64,000 nt of DNA from an uncultured Alphaproteobacteria bacterium (GTDB lineage: Bacteria > Pseudomonadota > Alphaproteobacteria > HIMB59): NCBI GenBank assembly GCA_902518505.1, contig CABYGG010000001.1, forward strand, positions 62,001 through 126,000. Direction: 5' to 3'. Of the stretch, positions 1 through 9,122 are shown in pieces. Made by a program: the position numbers and the translations under genes. Under the pieces are notes generated by a model. That model saw nothing but the letters and a program-made list of their open reading frames with translations. It searched no databases and had not been told where the DNA came from. Positions within the stretch are counted from its first letter, which is position 1; every line of letters begins with the position of its first letter.

Positions 1-1
1 T

Positions 2-322
2 CTATTTGAATTTGTTTTAGACCAAAATCCTTACAAAGAATTGAATTCAAAGCAAATGAGTGGAACTTTATATTACAAAAAAAAACCACTAAAAAAAAAT
101 CTTGTTACAATTTTTTCGAAATATAAAAATACAAAGTTATCAATTGTAAATACCATAACGGATGATAAAGGAAAATTCACTTTTGATATTGAACCAGGAA
201 GGGAATATCTTTTAGACTCAGTTGTGATTTATCCATTAAAAGCAGACCCAGAAAAAAATGAGCCAATCTGGCATAGTGATTGGGCATCAACAACTTTCTT
301 AATACCTGAAAATAATCTTTAA
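2..322 (+). CDS. DUF4198-like protein, C-terminal fragment (cut by window edge)
   Basis: The frame is open from base 2, so the gene begins upstream of the window and only about 106 C-terminal residues are visible. The fragment reads like the carboxy end of DUF4198 (nickel-uptake-associated, periplasmic carboxypeptidase-regulatory-like) proteins: a strand ending in LFEFVLDQNPY, then a beta-sandwich segment with KKPLKKNLVTIF, a DDKGKFTFDI turn, and the family-typical closing WHSDWASTTF. The fold is known for binding partners or metal-related substrates outside the cytoplasm, but the molecular role is not established. The TTG at 41 is only an internal codon. The following membrane-protein gene starts 30 bases downstream on the same strand. 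Family call is by pattern, moderately sure. Confidence 0.6.
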   Translation, partial: LFEFVLDQNPYKELNSKQMSGTLYYKKKPLKKNLVTIFSKYKNTKLSIVNTITDDKGKFTFDIEPGREYLLDSVVIYPLKADPEKNEPIWHSDWASTTFLIPENNL

Positions 323-352
323 TTATTATTAATTAGTATAAAATAGATAATT

Positions 353-688
353 ATGATTTTTGCTTTAAAAGTTTTATTAGCTGCTCTTGTGATTGCATTT
401 GCAAGTTGGCTTTCCGGTAAAAAACCTGAGCTATCTGGATTTATTATTGCTCTCCCAATAGCAAGTATAATAGCCATAGCCTTCTCTTTCTTAGAGCATA
501 AAAATACTGAAAATACTGTAATATTTGCAAAAAGCATTCTTATTGGAGTACCTGTCTCATATTTATTTTTCTTACCTTTTTTCTTTGCAAAAAATCTCAA
601 TATGAATTTTTGGTTAATTTACTTGATTGGATTGTCTTTACTCATAATAGGATATTTTGTTCATAAATATATTATGAGTTTAATTTGA
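353..688 (+). CDS. Small multi-pass inner-membrane protein (GlpM/DUF3147-like size)
   Basis: A 111-residue, almost entirely hydrophobic protein with about four predicted membrane segments (near residues 3-18, 27-47, 56-77 and 86-104) separated by short polar loops such as SGKKPE and EHKNTEN. Size and topology match small membrane proteins of the GlpM/DUF3147 sort, but I see no diagnostic motif, so function is unknown. It begins with ATG after a 30-base gap from the DUF4198-like gene, and its TGA stop is followed immediately, with no spacer, by the ATG of the glutathione S-transferase gene. That makes translational coupling with the GST likely. Confidence 0.55.
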   Translation: MIFALKVLLAALVIAFASWLSGKKPELSGFIIALPIASIIAIAFSFLEHKNTENTVIFAKSILIGVPVSYLFFLPFFFAKNLNMNFWLIYLIGLSLLIIGYFVHKYIMSLI

Positions 689-1303
689 ATGTTTGAGTTA
701 TTCGCAGACTCAACTCCAAATGCAAGAAAAATTTCAATAATGTTAGAGGAGATTAATGAGAGTTATGATTTGACTTTAATTAATTTAAATAATGGTGAAC
801 AATTCAACGAGGAGTTTAAAAAAATTTCTCCATTTTCAAAAATTCCTGTTTTAAGACATAATAATAAGACCATATTTGAGTCTGGTGCTATCTTAATTTA
901 CTTGGCAAATTTATCTGGAGAATTTTATGGCTCAAATCAAAGTTTAACAACCCAGTGGTTGATGGCTCAAATGGGTTATATAGGCCCTATGTTAGGTCAG
1001 CATCATCAATTTCATCATTATAATCCTGGTAAAAGTGATTTTGGTGAAGATAGATATTTTAAAATTGCAGAAACGATATACAAAAATTTAGATGATCATT
1101 TATCTATAAATGAATATTTGGCAAATGAATATTCAATTGCAGATATTGCAACATTTCCTTGGATCGCTAGACACCCAATTCATGATATAGGTCTGAATAA
1201 ATACATCAATCTATTGCGTTGGTATAATCAAATATCACTTAGACCTGCTGTCTTAAAGGGATATGATCTATTTAAAGATGGCTCAATACCACCACCCGCG
1301 TAA
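689..1303 (+). CDS. Glutathione S-transferase family protein
   Basis: A 204-residue protein of standard cytosolic GST length. The N-terminal thioredoxin-like domain (about 1-80) carries the TPNARKISIMLEE start, the cis-proline segment KIPVL and the glutathione-contacting ES pair in IFESGAILIYLA; the helical C-terminal domain (about 85-204) has the SIADIATFPWIAR N-capping/hydrophobic staple motif with the conserved Asp. This pattern is closest to the YfcG/YghU-like bacterial GSTs that act as disulfide-bond oxidoreductases or conjugate electrophiles; the exact substrate cannot be read from sequence. Its ATG abuts the upstream stop codon, and a DUF393 thiol protein follows six bases later, a plausible redox pair. 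Confidence 0.88.
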   Translation: MFELFADSTPNARKISIMLEEINESYDLTLINLNNGEQFNEEFKKISPFSKIPVLRHNNKTIFESGAILIYLANLSGEFYGSNQSLTTQWLMAQMGYIGPMLGQHHQFHHYNPGKSDFGEDRYFKIAETIYKNLDDHLSINEYLANEYSIADIATFPWIARHPIHDIGLNKYINLLRWYNQISLRPAVLKGYDLFKDGSIPPPA

Positions 1304-1308
1304 TCAAA

Positions 1309-1647
1309 ATGAAAGTATACTTTAATGGTTCATGTAATATTTGTAATGCAGAGATAAGTCACTATAAAAAGAAAACCTTAGATATAAACTATGTTGATAT
1401 TTCAAAAAATAAAGATGAACATATAAATCATCTATCCAAAAAAGATTTATTTAGAAGAATGCATGTATATCATGATGGAAAAATTTTTTCTGGATCAGAG
1501 TCCTTTTTAGTTTTATGGGATACAATTCCAAGATGGAGATACCTGTCTTTATTGTTGAAGCTACCTTTATTTAGACAACTATGGAAAATTGCATACGAAG
1601 GGTTAGCTTTACTACTTTATTTGAAAAACAAAAAGAAGATTGAGTAG
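1309..1647 (+). CDS. DUF393 (DCC family) thiol-disulfide oxidoreductase-like protein
   Basis: A 112-residue protein opening with the DCC-family signature: a short strand, then FNGSCNICNAEI with Cys9 and Cys12 as a CxxC pair, followed by a helix and DISKNKDEHINHL. The C-terminal half holds the family-typical GSESFLVLWDTIPRW segment and a hydrophobic tail. DUF393 proteins have a thioredoxin-like fold and are presumed thiol oxidoreductases; partners are mostly unknown. It is the last gene of the short plus-strand group beside the GST. Its stop codon touches a perfect 12-base inverted repeat that probably forms the mRNA end. Confidence 0.8.
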   Translation: MKVYFNGSCNICNAEISHYKKKTLDINYVDISKNKDEHINHLSKKDLFRRMHVYHDGKIFSGSESFLVLWDTIPRWRYLSLLLKLPLFRQLWKIAYEGLALLLYLKNKKKIE

Positions 1648-1680
1648 AACCATTCTTGAAGAAAACCACAAGAATGGTTC
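1647..1680. repeat. Perfect 12-bp inverted repeat between convergent genes
   Basis: Bases 1647-1658 (GAACCATTCTTG) and 1669-1680 are exact reverse complements around a 10-base loop. The repeat lies directly after the DUF393 stop and upstream (in plus coordinates) of the folC 3' end. Neither strand shows an immediate U-tract, so it is either a processed 3'-end stem protecting two convergent transcripts or an atypical bidirectional terminator. Confidence 0.55.
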
Positions 1681-1793
1681 TGGAGGATTAAGGTTAGTTA
1701 ATAAATTTTACTTTTTTGAGAAAATTTAGATCAATCAATATATTTTTATAAATGGGGATATTTTTGCTATTTGGCACTATAATGCGATAAAAT

Positions 1794-3041
1794 CTAATAT
1801 TTTAAACGATTTAATTTTATCACTTCACCAATAAAATATAATGATCCTCCAAAATAAATTGTGGTCTGATTTGATGAGAGTTTATTAATCATTTTAAATG
1901 AATCTGTTAAGGAATTTGCAAAATAGAGCTTAAGGTATTTGGGCAGCAGATCCTTAGTAATAGAGTTTTCCTCGTTCATTTTAACAACAATTATTTTATT
2001 AAAATGATTTGATAAGTGAGAGAGCATTTGAGTATATTTTTTATTATTTAAAAAAGAGCATATGAGTATTTTCCTATTCTTTGGTAATGATTTAATTAAT
2101 GCTTTCATGCCATCGATATTGTGAAAGCCATCTAAGTAAATATTCTTATATTTCTTTATTTTTTTATTTAAAAGTCCGCTCTTAATTTGCTGCAATCTCC
2201 CAGGCCACTCACAATTCATCAACGCTTTTTCTGTTTTTTCTATTACAAATTTTTCTTTCAATATATTCCTCGCTAAATGTATTGCTAATCCAGCATTAAT
2301 TAATTGATGTGATCCTAATAAACTTAATTTTGATAAATTAACTCTTATATCATTCGATAAATAAAAATTAGATTTTATTTTCCAATGAATATTAAATAGA
2401 TTTGCAGTTAATTTTCTTTTTTTTAATTGTGACTTAATATATTTCATAACATTTGTTTTCTGTCGATTAATAAAAATCGTACTTTTTGGATTTAATATTC
2501 CTAATTTCTCAAAAGCAATTTGATACAATGAATTTCCTAAATAATCTTGATGATCTAAAGAAATTGGAGTAATAGCTGCATACTTTGATTTTTTTAAAAT
2601 ATTTGTAGCATCAAACCTTCCTCCAAGACCAACTTCTAATATTAGATAGTCAGCTTTATGATCTTGAAAAGCTTTAAACGCCGCCGCAGTAGTGATTTCA
2701 AAAAATGTTATCAAATTTCCTTGATTTTTATCTTCGCAAAACTTCAAATATTCTAATAATTTTTGATTGGAAATTTCTTTAGATTTTAATTGAATTCTTT
2801 CATTAAATTTTACTAGGTGAGGAGTGGAGTACACGTGTGTTGAATAATCATGATGATTGAGAATTGATTTTAAAATAGCTGCTGTTGAGCCTTTTCCATT
2901 AGTACCAGCTATATGAATGACTTTGGGCAGTAAATTTTCATCGAAATTGATTTTCTTTAAAAGTTTTTTAATTCTCCCTAAAGATAAATCTGAAAATTTT
3001 GGATGTAGATTTAGTAGTCTTTGAAAAATGGGATCTTTCAA
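1794..3041 (-). CDS. folC: Bifunctional dihydrofolate synthase / folylpolyglutamate synthase
   Basis: The 415-residue enzyme adds glutamate to dihydropteroate and then extends the polyglutamate tail of folates in the cytosol, which keeps the one-carbon carrier in the cell. The Mur-ligase fold is clear: P-loop GTNGKGS at 46-52, the metal/ATP segment EVGLGGRFDATN at 136-147, DHQDYLG near 163-169 and DGFHNIDG at 304-311, where most relatives have DGAHN. Length is normal for the family. It is the last gene of the long minus-strand run and starts four bases after accD ends, the accD-folC order common in alphaproteobacteria. Adequate folate polyglutamylation matters to the folate-dependent demethylation genes at 34-42 kb. 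Confidence 0.96.
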   Translation of the reverse strand: MKDPIFQRLLNLHPKFSDLSLGRIKKLLKKINFDENLLPKVIHIAGTNGKGSTAAILKSILNHHDYSTHVYSTPHLVKFNERIQLKSKEISNQKLLEYLKFCEDKNQGNLITFFEITTAAAFKAFQDHKADYLILEVGLGGRFDATNILKKSKYAAITPISLDHQDYLGNSLYQIAFEKLGILNPKSTIFINRQKTNVMKYIKSQLKKRKLTANLFNIHWKIKSNFYLSNDIRVNLSKLSLLGSHQLINAGLAIHLARNILKEKFVIEKTEKALMNCEWPGRLQQIKSGLLNKKIKKYKNIYLDGFHNIDGMKALIKSLPKNRKILICSFLNNKKYTQMLSHLSNHFNKIIVVKMNEENSITKDLLPKYLKLYFANSLTDSFKMINKLSSNQTTIYFGGSLYFIGEVIKLNRLKY

Positions 3042-3045
3042 GAAT

Positions 3046-3891
3046 TTATTTTTTTACGAATGATAAAACTTTTGAAAGTGTTTGACTTAATTCTTTTCGA
3101 TGAACAACCATATCAACCATTCCATGTTCAAGAAGATATTCCGCTGTTTGAAAATCGTCAGGTAATTGTTCTTTGATTGTCTCTTCGATAACTCTTTTTC
3201 CAGCAAAACCAATCATACTTCCTTTTTCAGCAATGATAATATCTCCAAGCATCGCAAACGAAGCACTCACACCTCCAGTGGTAGGGTGAGTTAGAACACT
3301 CACGTAAGGAATTTTATTTTGATCTAGCATATTTACAGCTGCAACTGTTTTAGGTAGTTGCATTAAACTTACAATACCTTCTTGCATCCTTGCACCTCCT
3401 GAGGAAGCAACAGATATAAATGGACAATTCAAATCAACAGCGTTTTGACAACCAATTTTAAATGCTTCACCAACAAATTGACCCATTGAACCACCCATAA
3501 AATTAAAATCTAAAATAAAAACTACAACTTTTGTGCTTCCAATTTCACCTTTAGCTAAAATGGCGGCATCTTTTTGATCAGTTTTTTTTTGTGCAGCTTT
3601 CATCCTGTCTGTGTATTTTTTAAGATCTTTAAATTTTAGAGGATCATTATTTTCAAAAGGTATCTCGATTAATTCATAATTTTCGTTATCAAATAAATTT
3701 TTTAATCTACTATTTACATCCATCCCCATATGAAAGTCGCAATATGAACAAACATTTAGATTTTCTTTTAAATCACTAACATACAAGGTTCTCTCTCCAC
3801 ATCCACACTTGGTCCATAAATCAGACGGAGGATCTTTTCGATTGACAAGGGAGCTTAATTTAGGTTTTACATAATCTGTGAGCCAGTTCAT
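3046..3891 (-). CDS. accD: Acetyl-CoA carboxylase carboxyltransferase subunit beta
   Basis: A 281-residue beta subunit of the carboxyltransferase that moves the carboxyl group from biotin (AccB) to acetyl-CoA, the committed step of fatty acid synthesis. The crotonase-type core is intact, with GGARMQEG around 165-172 and the oxyanion region HPTTGGVSASFA. The N-terminal zinc ribbon is unusual: the first knuckle reads K-C29-G-C31-G, a CxC, whereas the family has CxxC; the second knuckle, C48-SY-C51, is normal. Three bases separate it from trpA upstream and four from folC downstream, the usual alphaproteobacterial trpFBA-accD-folC layout. The reading frame is uninterrupted, so the missing residue looks genuine rather than a frameshift. 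Confidence 0.96.
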   Translation of the reverse strand: MNWLTDYVKPKLSSLVNRKDPPSDLWTKCGCGERTLYVSDLKENLNVCSYCDFHMGMDVNSRLKNLFDNENYELIEIPFENNDPLKFKDLKKYTDRMKAAQKKTDQKDAAILAKGEIGSTKVVVFILDFNFMGGSMGQFVGEAFKIGCQNAVDLNCPFISVASSGGARMQEGIVSLMQLPKTVAAVNMLDQNKIPYVSVLTHPTTGGVSASFAMLGDIIIAEKGSMIGFAGKRVIEETIKEQLPDDFQTAEYLLEHGMVDMVVHRKELSQTLSKVLSFVKK

Positions 3892-3893
3892 TT

Positions 3894-4676
3894 TTAGATC
3901 TTAACCTCTTGAATAAATTTTTTAAGGCTTTTAAGGTACTTATTAAAATCCATCTTTATATCAAAATATTTTTGAATTAGAGCTGAGCCAATTATAACAC
4001 CATCTGCATTTGTTTTTTTGGATATATCAATAACATCTTTTTTAGACTTGATCCCAAATCCAACTAAAACAGGAACAGAAGATATTCTTTTTATAGATTT
4101 AACATTTTTATTTATTTCTTTGTAATCTAATTTATTTGAACCTGTGATTCCAGTTGCGGATATATAATAAATGAAACCTTTTGAATTTTTTAGAAGTTTT
4201 TGAGATCTTTTTTTATCAGTCATTGGAGAAATTAACTTGATCAAGTGTATGTTATTTTTAGACAATGACTTTTTGATTTCATCTTCTTCTTCAAAAGGCA
4301 AATCAACAATTATTATACCATCGACAATACTTTTAATATTTTTTATGAACTTAATTAATCCAAATTTACGGACAGTATTTAAATAACACATAATAACAAA
4401 AGAAGTATTATTTTTAGATTTACTTAATTCTTTAATTAAATTAAGTGATTGTTGCGTTGATAATTTTGATCTAAGTGCAAGTTTATTTGCCTCTTGGATA
4501 ACAGGGCCGTCTGCCATCGGATCAGAAAAGGGAAGCCCAAACTCAATAATATCTGGTTGATGAGATAACATTTCATTAAAAACCTTTTTACTTTGATTTA
4601 GTGTAGGAAACCCACACGTCATAAATAATGAGAGTATTTTTTTCTTAGGAAGAGAGTCTAGATTATTCATCTGCAT
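3894..4676 (-). CDS. trpA: Tryptophan synthase alpha subunit
   Basis: TrpA cleaves indole-3-glycerol phosphate to indole and glyceraldehyde 3-phosphate and channels indole to TrpB. The TIM-barrel signature is complete: [15 protein letters not shown] carries the catalytic Glu and, at the second Asp of the DPxADGP stretch, the second acid, and the phosphate-binding loop reads GFGIKSKKD. Three starts overlap the trpB end: TTG 4679, ATG 4676 and ATG 4670. I chose 4676 because AGGA lies five bases upstream; 4670 is equally possible. Overlap with the trpB stop implies coupled translation and matched subunit amounts. Length of about 260 is normal. Confidence 0.95.
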   Translation of the reverse strand: MQMNNLDSLPKKKILSLFMTCGFPTLNQSKKVFNEMLSHQPDIIEFGLPFSDPMADGPVIQEANKLALRSKLSTQQSLNLIKELSKSKNNTSFVIMCYLNTVRKFGLIKFIKNIKSIVDGIIIVDLPFEEEDEIKKSLSKNNIHLIKLISPMTDKKRSQKLLKNSKGFIYYISATGITGSNKLDYKEINKNVKSIKRISSVPVLVGFGIKSKKDVIDISKKTNADGVIIGSALIQKYFDIKMDFNKYLKSLKKFIQEVKI

Positions 4677-5868
4677 CAAATCCTATTGCTTTAGCTGCAG
4701 TAAATAAATCTTTATCACCTCGTCCACACAAATTTAAAATTACAACTTTGTTTTTATGTTTATTTTTAAATGCTTTAATTAAGTAAGCTAGGGCATGGGA
4801 AGGCTCTAGTGCAGGAATAATTCCCTCTAGTTTTGAACATGTTTGAAATGCTTCAAGAGCTTCTTTATCAGTTATACCAAAGTATTTAACTCTTTTAATA
4901 TCCTTTAAGTAGGAGTGTTCAGGCCCCACACCAGGGTAATCGAGGCCAGCAGAAATAGAATGAGCCTCTTTTATTTGCCCATCATTGTCTTGTAAGACAT
5001 AACTGTAACTACCATGTAAAATACCGGGAGTTCCAGATGTCATTGTAGCAGCTGTTTCTTCTGTTTTAGCGCCTCTACCAGCTGCCTCAACTCCAATAAT
5101 TTTTACCTTTTTATCATTTAAAAATGGATAAAATAAACCCATGGCATTTGATCCACCTCCAACACAAGCTATCAAATAATCTGGTAGTTTTTTCTCTACT
5201 TTTAATATTTGCTCTCTAGCCTCTCTTCCAATAACAGATTGGAAATCTCTTACCATTTTCGGATAGGGGTGAGGACCTGCAGTAGAACCGATAATATAAA
5301 AAGTATCTCTGACGTTTTTAATCCAATCTCTTAAAGCCTCATTCATCGCATCTTTTAAAGATTTGCTGCCAGATTCAACAGGAATAATGGTGGCACCCAG
5401 AAGCTTCATTCTAAATACATTAGGTTTTTGTCTTTCGATATCTTTAGAACCCATGTAAATATAACAAGGAAGACCAAAAAGAGCACAAACAGTAGCTGTA
5501 GCAACTCCGTGTTGCCCAGCGCCAGTTTCAGCAATAATTCTTGTTTTACCCATTTTTTTTGCAAGAAGTATTTGCCCCAAGCAATTATTGATTTTATGTG
5601 CACCTGTATGATTTAACTCATCTCTTTTAAAATATACTTTTGGTCCATTAATATATTTAGATAAATTTTTAGCGAAATGCAGAGAGGAGGGCCTACCCAC
5701 ATAGTTTTTAAAAAGATCATTTAGCTCTTTTTTAAATTTTTTATCCTTTTGAATTTTTTTGTAAGATTTATCTAAATTTATTAATAGGGGCATTAATGTT
5801 TCTGAAACATACATACCACCAAACTTACCAAATCGTCCAACAGTGCTAGGTTGTTTATATTTTTTCAT
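4663..5868 (-). CDS. trpB: Tryptophan synthase beta subunit
   Basis: The 401-residue PLP enzyme condenses indole with serine to give tryptophan and forms an alpha2-beta2 complex with TrpA. The PLP Schiff-base lysine is K92 in [18 protein letters not shown] follows near 114-121, and GGGSNAMG near 237-244 binds the PLP phosphate. The start at 5868 overlaps the trpF stop by one base and the end overlaps trpA, so the three trp genes are translationally linked. No trpE, trpG, trpD or trpC is in this window; in alphaproteobacteria these usually sit elsewhere. Sequence conservation is high and nothing is missing. Confidence 0.97.
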   Translation of the reverse strand: MKKYKQPSTVGRFGKFGGMYVSETLMPLLINLDKSYKKIQKDKKFKKELNDLFKNYVGRPSSLHFAKNLSKYINGPKVYFKRDELNHTGAHKINNCLGQILLAKKMGKTRIIAETGAGQHGVATATVCALFGLPCYIYMGSKDIERQKPNVFRMKLLGATIIPVESGSKSLKDAMNEALRDWIKNVRDTFYIIGSTAGPHPYPKMVRDFQSVIGREAREQILKVEKKLPDYLIACVGGGSNAMGLFYPFLNDKKVKIIGVEAAGRGAKTEETAATMTSGTPGILHGSYSYVLQDNDGQIKEAHSISAGLDYPGVGPEHSYLKDIKRVKYFGITDKEALEAFQTCSKLEGIIPALEPSHALAYLIKAFKNKHKNKVVILNLCGRGDKDLFTAAKAIGFDADE

Positions 5869-6494
5869 TAATTATAAATTGATGAAATAACACCATCTAT
5901 CAAAGTAAGGCTTTTTTCACCCGGTTGTTCCTCTACACCAGAATTTATATCAACAAAATCTGCACCTGTTAAGCTAATTGCCTTTTTGATATTAGTGACA
6001 TTTAGACCACCTGATAAAATATAAGGAAGTTTTTTAATATTTTTAAAATCAGACCAATCCCAAGTTTTATTGTTACCTCCAGGCATCTGATTTGAAGAGG
6101 GTTTCGCTTCGATGAGGAACTGATCTACATCTATTAACTCAGTTGTTTTAAAATCCTCTGGGGATATTGATTTATATATATTTTTCTTAAAATTATTTTT
6201 AACTTCGCTTATGAATTTTTGATCTTCATTCCCATGAAGTTGAATTGTATCAAAATCAAAAACTTCTAATTTATTTTTTATTTCATCAATTGATGGATTA
6301 ACAAAAACACCCACAAATTTATCTTTATGTGATTTAAAATATTGGTTAACAAGAGATAGTGTGTCCATATCAATAAACCTTGGACTCTTCTCATAAAAAA
6401 TTAATCCTTGATAAGAAATATTTAAATCAAGACAGTGATTAATAATAGCTGGATTATTTTGTCCACAAATTTTTATTTTTATTTTGTTCGCCAT
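5868..6494 (-). CDS. trpF: Phosphoribosylanthranilate isomerase
   Basis: TrpF performs the Amadori rearrangement of phosphoribosylanthranilate in tryptophan synthesis. The 208-residue TIM barrel begins with IKICG (catalytic Cys10), continues with [11 protein letters not shown], and ends with the LSGGLN and [15 protein letters not shown] segments that hold the catalytic Asp and bind phosphate. The ATG at 6494 lies 41 bases inside the end of pyrF; because the family normally starts only a few residues before the ICG motif, this long overlap looks real rather than a start-calling artefact. Its stop overlaps the trpB start by one base. Confidence 0.95.
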   Translation of the reverse strand: MANKIKIKICGQNNPAIINHCLDLNISYQGLIFYEKSPRFIDMDTLSLVNQYFKSHKDKFVGVFVNPSIDEIKNKLEVFDFDTIQLHGNEDQKFISEVKNNFKKNIYKSISPEDFKTTELIDVDQFLIEAKPSSNQMPGGNNKTWDWSDFKNIKKLPYILSGGLNVTNIKKAISLTGADFVDINSGVEEQPGEKSLTLIDGVISSIYN

Positions 6495-7161
6495 ATTTTT
6501 TTAATAAATCTATAGGTTTTTTACTTTCTATTAATTCTCTTCCTATTACAACAAAGCTTGCACCATCTTGTAAAGCATTATGAGCGAAAGTAACTCTTTT
6601 TTGATCATCATTTCTAGCAAACATTTTAATACCAGGTGTTATTTTAATTAATTTATTAAATTTTCTTAAAACTTTCAGATCATCACCTGAACAAATAAGG
6701 CCATGAATGTTTACATTTTTTGCAATTTCTGCAAATTTTTTTACAAGTTTTTTTGTATTTCTCTCTTTATATATTTTTTCGCTATCTTGTCCATCTAAGC
6801 TAGTCAATAAGGTTACTCCTAGGATTTTAGTTTTAAGTTTATTTTTCTTAATAGAGCTTACTGCAGCTTTCATCATCTCGTTACCTCCAGATATATGTAA
6901 GGTAATAAAATCAGGATTTATTTTTGATAAAGAGTCTATCGCACTCTTAACTGTATTTGGTATGTCATGAAGTTTTAAATCTAGGAATAATTTACATTTT
7001 GACTTTTTAATTTCTGAAATTAGCTCGTTTGAACGATTATTATAAAAAGATCTATACCCTACTTTAAAACCATAAACATGGCGGTGTAGTTTTTTAACTA
7101 TGGTAATATTTTGAGTGTTTGATTTTAGATCTAGCGCTATAAAAGATTTAAGTTTTTTCAT
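6454..7161 (-). CDS. pyrF: Orotidine 5'-phosphate decarboxylase
   Basis: PyrF decarboxylates OMP to UMP, the last step of de novo pyrimidine synthesis. The 235-residue protein has the catalytic DLKLHDIPNT motif (Asp61, Lys63, Asp66), the N-terminal ALDLKS strand, and TPGIKMF plus FVVIGRELIE phosphate-binding segments near the C terminus. Length is standard. It sits between ihfB and trpF, overlapping the former by 14 bases and the latter by 41 bases, so it is part of the same dense minus-strand operon. The ihfB-pyrF-trpF order is widespread in alphaproteobacteria. Confidence 0.95.
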   Translation of the reverse strand: MKKLKSFIALDLKSNTQNITIVKKLHRHVYGFKVGYRSFYNNRSNELISEIKKSKCKLFLDLKLHDIPNTVKSAIDSLSKINPDFITLHISGGNEMMKAAVSSIKKNKLKTKILGVTLLTSLDGQDSEKIYKERNTKKLVKKFAEIAKNVNIHGLICSGDDLKVLRKFNKLIKITPGIKMFARNDDQKRVTFAHNALQDGASFVVIGRELIESKKPIDLLKKYGEQNKNKNLWTK

Positions 7162-7453
7162 TTAACTTTTTATTTATATATTGACTTGGTTTGAATGTAA
7201 CCTTCCACTTGGATGGGATATAAATTTTTTTCTTATTTCTAGGGTCAGAACCGTATCTAGAATTCATAAATTTAGATTTAAATACACCAAAATTTCTTAA
7301 CTCTAATGAAATATGATTACAAATATTATTCTCTAAAATATCAAAGAACCTATTGAATATAGCCTCGTTAATTTTGGGTGTTAAATCGTTTTGTGATTGG
7401 AGGTAAGCCTTGAGTATATCAGACTTATTCTTCTTTGGAGCCCTTATCATCAT
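7148..7453 (-). CDS. ihfB: HU/IHF-family DNA-bending protein, probably IHF beta
   Basis: A 101-residue protein with the HU/IHF fold: two N-terminal helices, ISLELRNFGVFKSKF strand, and the DNA-arm segment GSDPRNKKKIYIPSKWKVTFKPS containing the Pro that intercalates in DNA. Position directly after rpsA is the classic ihfB position and is the main reason to call it IHF beta rather than HU. It would bend DNA in the nucleoid and assist recombination or transcription complexes. The consecutive ATGs at 7453 and 7450 both lie inside the 3' end of rpsA (29-base overlap); no later start would keep the first helix. Sequence is diverged from well-studied IHF proteins. Confidence 0.85.
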   Translation of the reverse strand: MMIRAPKKNKSDILKAYLQSQNDLTPKINEAIFNRFFDILENNICNHISLELRNFGVFKSKFMNSRYGSDPRNKKKIYIPSKWKVTFKPSQYINKKLNEKT

Positions 7454-9122
7454 CTAAAGCCTTACCTAGAATGTCACCTAAAACAGATCCCGACGATTTA
7501 GATCCATATTTTTCTAGTAAATTCTGTTCCTCATCTATCTCTAATTGTCTAATTGAAAGTGCAAACTTTCTATTAGTAAGATCAATAGAACTAATTTTGG
7601 CATCTATTTTTTGACCTTCGTTATATCTAGATATGTTTTGCTCTTCTTTATTTTTTGAAAGTTCCTTTCTTCTTATGGTTGTTTCAATAAAGCTGGCTAC
7701 TTCAACATCTATGCCGTTATTGTTAATTTTAATGACTTTAGCAGAAACAATATCACCTTTTGATTTATCTTTGAAAAATTCATTAAAAGGATCTTCAGAT
7801 AGTTGTTTAATACCAAAACTAATTTTTTCCTTCTCTGGGTCAATTTCTAAAATTTTAACCTTTATATTTTGCCCTTTTTGATATTTTTTAAGGGTCCTAT
7901 CACCATTTGAGTCCGTCCATGACAAATCATTCTTATGTATCAATCCGTCAATATTTTCATTAAGTTTTGCAAATATCCCAAATTCAGTAATGTTTTTAAT
8001 CTCAGTTTCAATGGTTTGATCTTTCTTGTATTCGTTAAGAATATTTTCCCAAGGATTTGGCTCAGTTTGTTTAATTCCAAGACTTATTCTTTTTTTCTCT
8101 TTGTCTATTTCTAAAATTTTTACTCTAATGTTAAAACCAACATCTAAGATTTTGTTTGGATGAATATTTTTTTTAGTCCAACTAATATCGTTTGAGTGAA
8201 CCAAACCCTCTAAATCTTTATCTGTGAGTTGAACGAAAGCACCATAATCTGTTATGTGAGTGATTTTTCCATCATAAATTTCTTCAACTTTAATTTTTTC
8301 CTCTATTTTCTCCCAAGGGTCATCTTTTAATTGTTTGTAACCTAAGCTAATTTTATCAGAGTCATCTGAAACTTTAAGAATTTTAAATTCATAATTTTTT
8401 CCAATTTCTAATACGTCAGATGGGTGTCCAATTCTACTCCAAGATATATCACTTAAATGAACTAAGCCATCAATTCCACCAAGATCAACAAAAGCACCAT
8501 AGTCAGTGAAAGTTTTTACTTTACCTGTAACAACAGAATTATTTTTAGACTTTTCTAGTATTTTATTTTTTATTTCTTTTTGTTTTTCCTCTAGTATTGC
8601 TTTTCTTGATACCACAATGTTTCCTTTTGAGTAATCCATTTTTAAGATTTCAAAAGTTTCCTCTGTCTTTATCAAGTGACTAACATCTCTGACAGGACGA
8701 ACATCGATTTGGCTTAAGGGTAAGAATGCATTTGTACCCATTATTTTTACGTAAAGTCCAGCTTTAGCTTTACCAACAATAAAACCTTTAACTCTCTCTT
8801 TATTGTCATGTAATTTTTGAAGCTTTTCCCATGATTTCATTTTGATAGCCTTTTCATGAGAAACTTTCACATTACCCTCCCTGTCTTCTAATTTTTCGAC
8901 AAAAACTTCAATTTCCTGACCAGTTTTTAAATCATCTGATGAACCAGTATTGATAAATTCTTCTTTGGGTATTTGCCCCTCACTTTTGTAACCAATATCA
9001 ACTGTTATGTGTTGCTCACTTATTTTTAGGATGGTTCCAGATATAATTTTATTTGCAGCGATTGTGCTTTTATTTTCGAATTGTTGATCAAGCAATTTGC
9101 TATACTCGTCGTTAGATATCAT
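7425..9122 (-). CDS. rpsA: 30S ribosomal protein S1
   Basis: A 565-residue S1 protein made of six S1/OB-fold RNA-binding repeats, visible from repeated segments such as DYGAFVDLGGIDGLVHLSDISW and DPWEKI linkers at roughly 90-residue spacing. It binds mRNA leaders and helps deliver them to the 30S decoding centre, which should matter in a genome where many genes here lack a recognisable Shine-Dalgarno sequence. The length is typical for alphaproteobacteria. Only 68 bases separate its ATG from the aroA stop, and cmk, which normally fills that place, is absent. The promoter probably lies in or upstream of that gap. Confidence 0.97.
   Translation of the reverse strand: MISNDEYSKLLDQQFENKSTIAANKIISGTILKISEQHITVDIGYKSEGQIPKEEFINTGSSDDLKTGQEIEVFVEKLEDREGNVKVSHEKAIKMKSWEKLQKLHDNKERVKGFIVGKAKAGLYVKIMGTNAFLPLSQIDVRPVRDVSHLIKTEETFEILKMDYSKGNIVVSRKAILEEKQKEIKNKILEKSKNNSVVTGKVKTFTDYGAFVDLGGIDGLVHLSDISWSRIGHPSDVLEIGKNYEFKILKVSDDSDKISLGYKQLKDDPWEKIEEKIKVEEIYDGKITHITDYGAFVQLTDKDLEGLVHSNDISWTKKNIHPNKILDVGFNIRVKILEIDKEKKRISLGIKQTEPNPWENILNEYKKDQTIETEIKNITEFGIFAKLNENIDGLIHKNDLSWTDSNGDRTLKKYQKGQNIKVKILEIDPEKEKISFGIKQLSEDPFNEFFKDKSKGDIVSAKVIKINNNGIDVEVASFIETTIRRKELSKNKEEQNISRYNEGQKIDAKISSIDLTNRKFALSIRQLEIDEEQNLLEKYGSKSSGSVLGDILGKALDDDKGSKEE

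Noticed and set aside
5406-5616. Open frames inside trpB on both strands
   Set aside because: They have no ribosome site, no domain, and lie fully within a strongly conserved gene.
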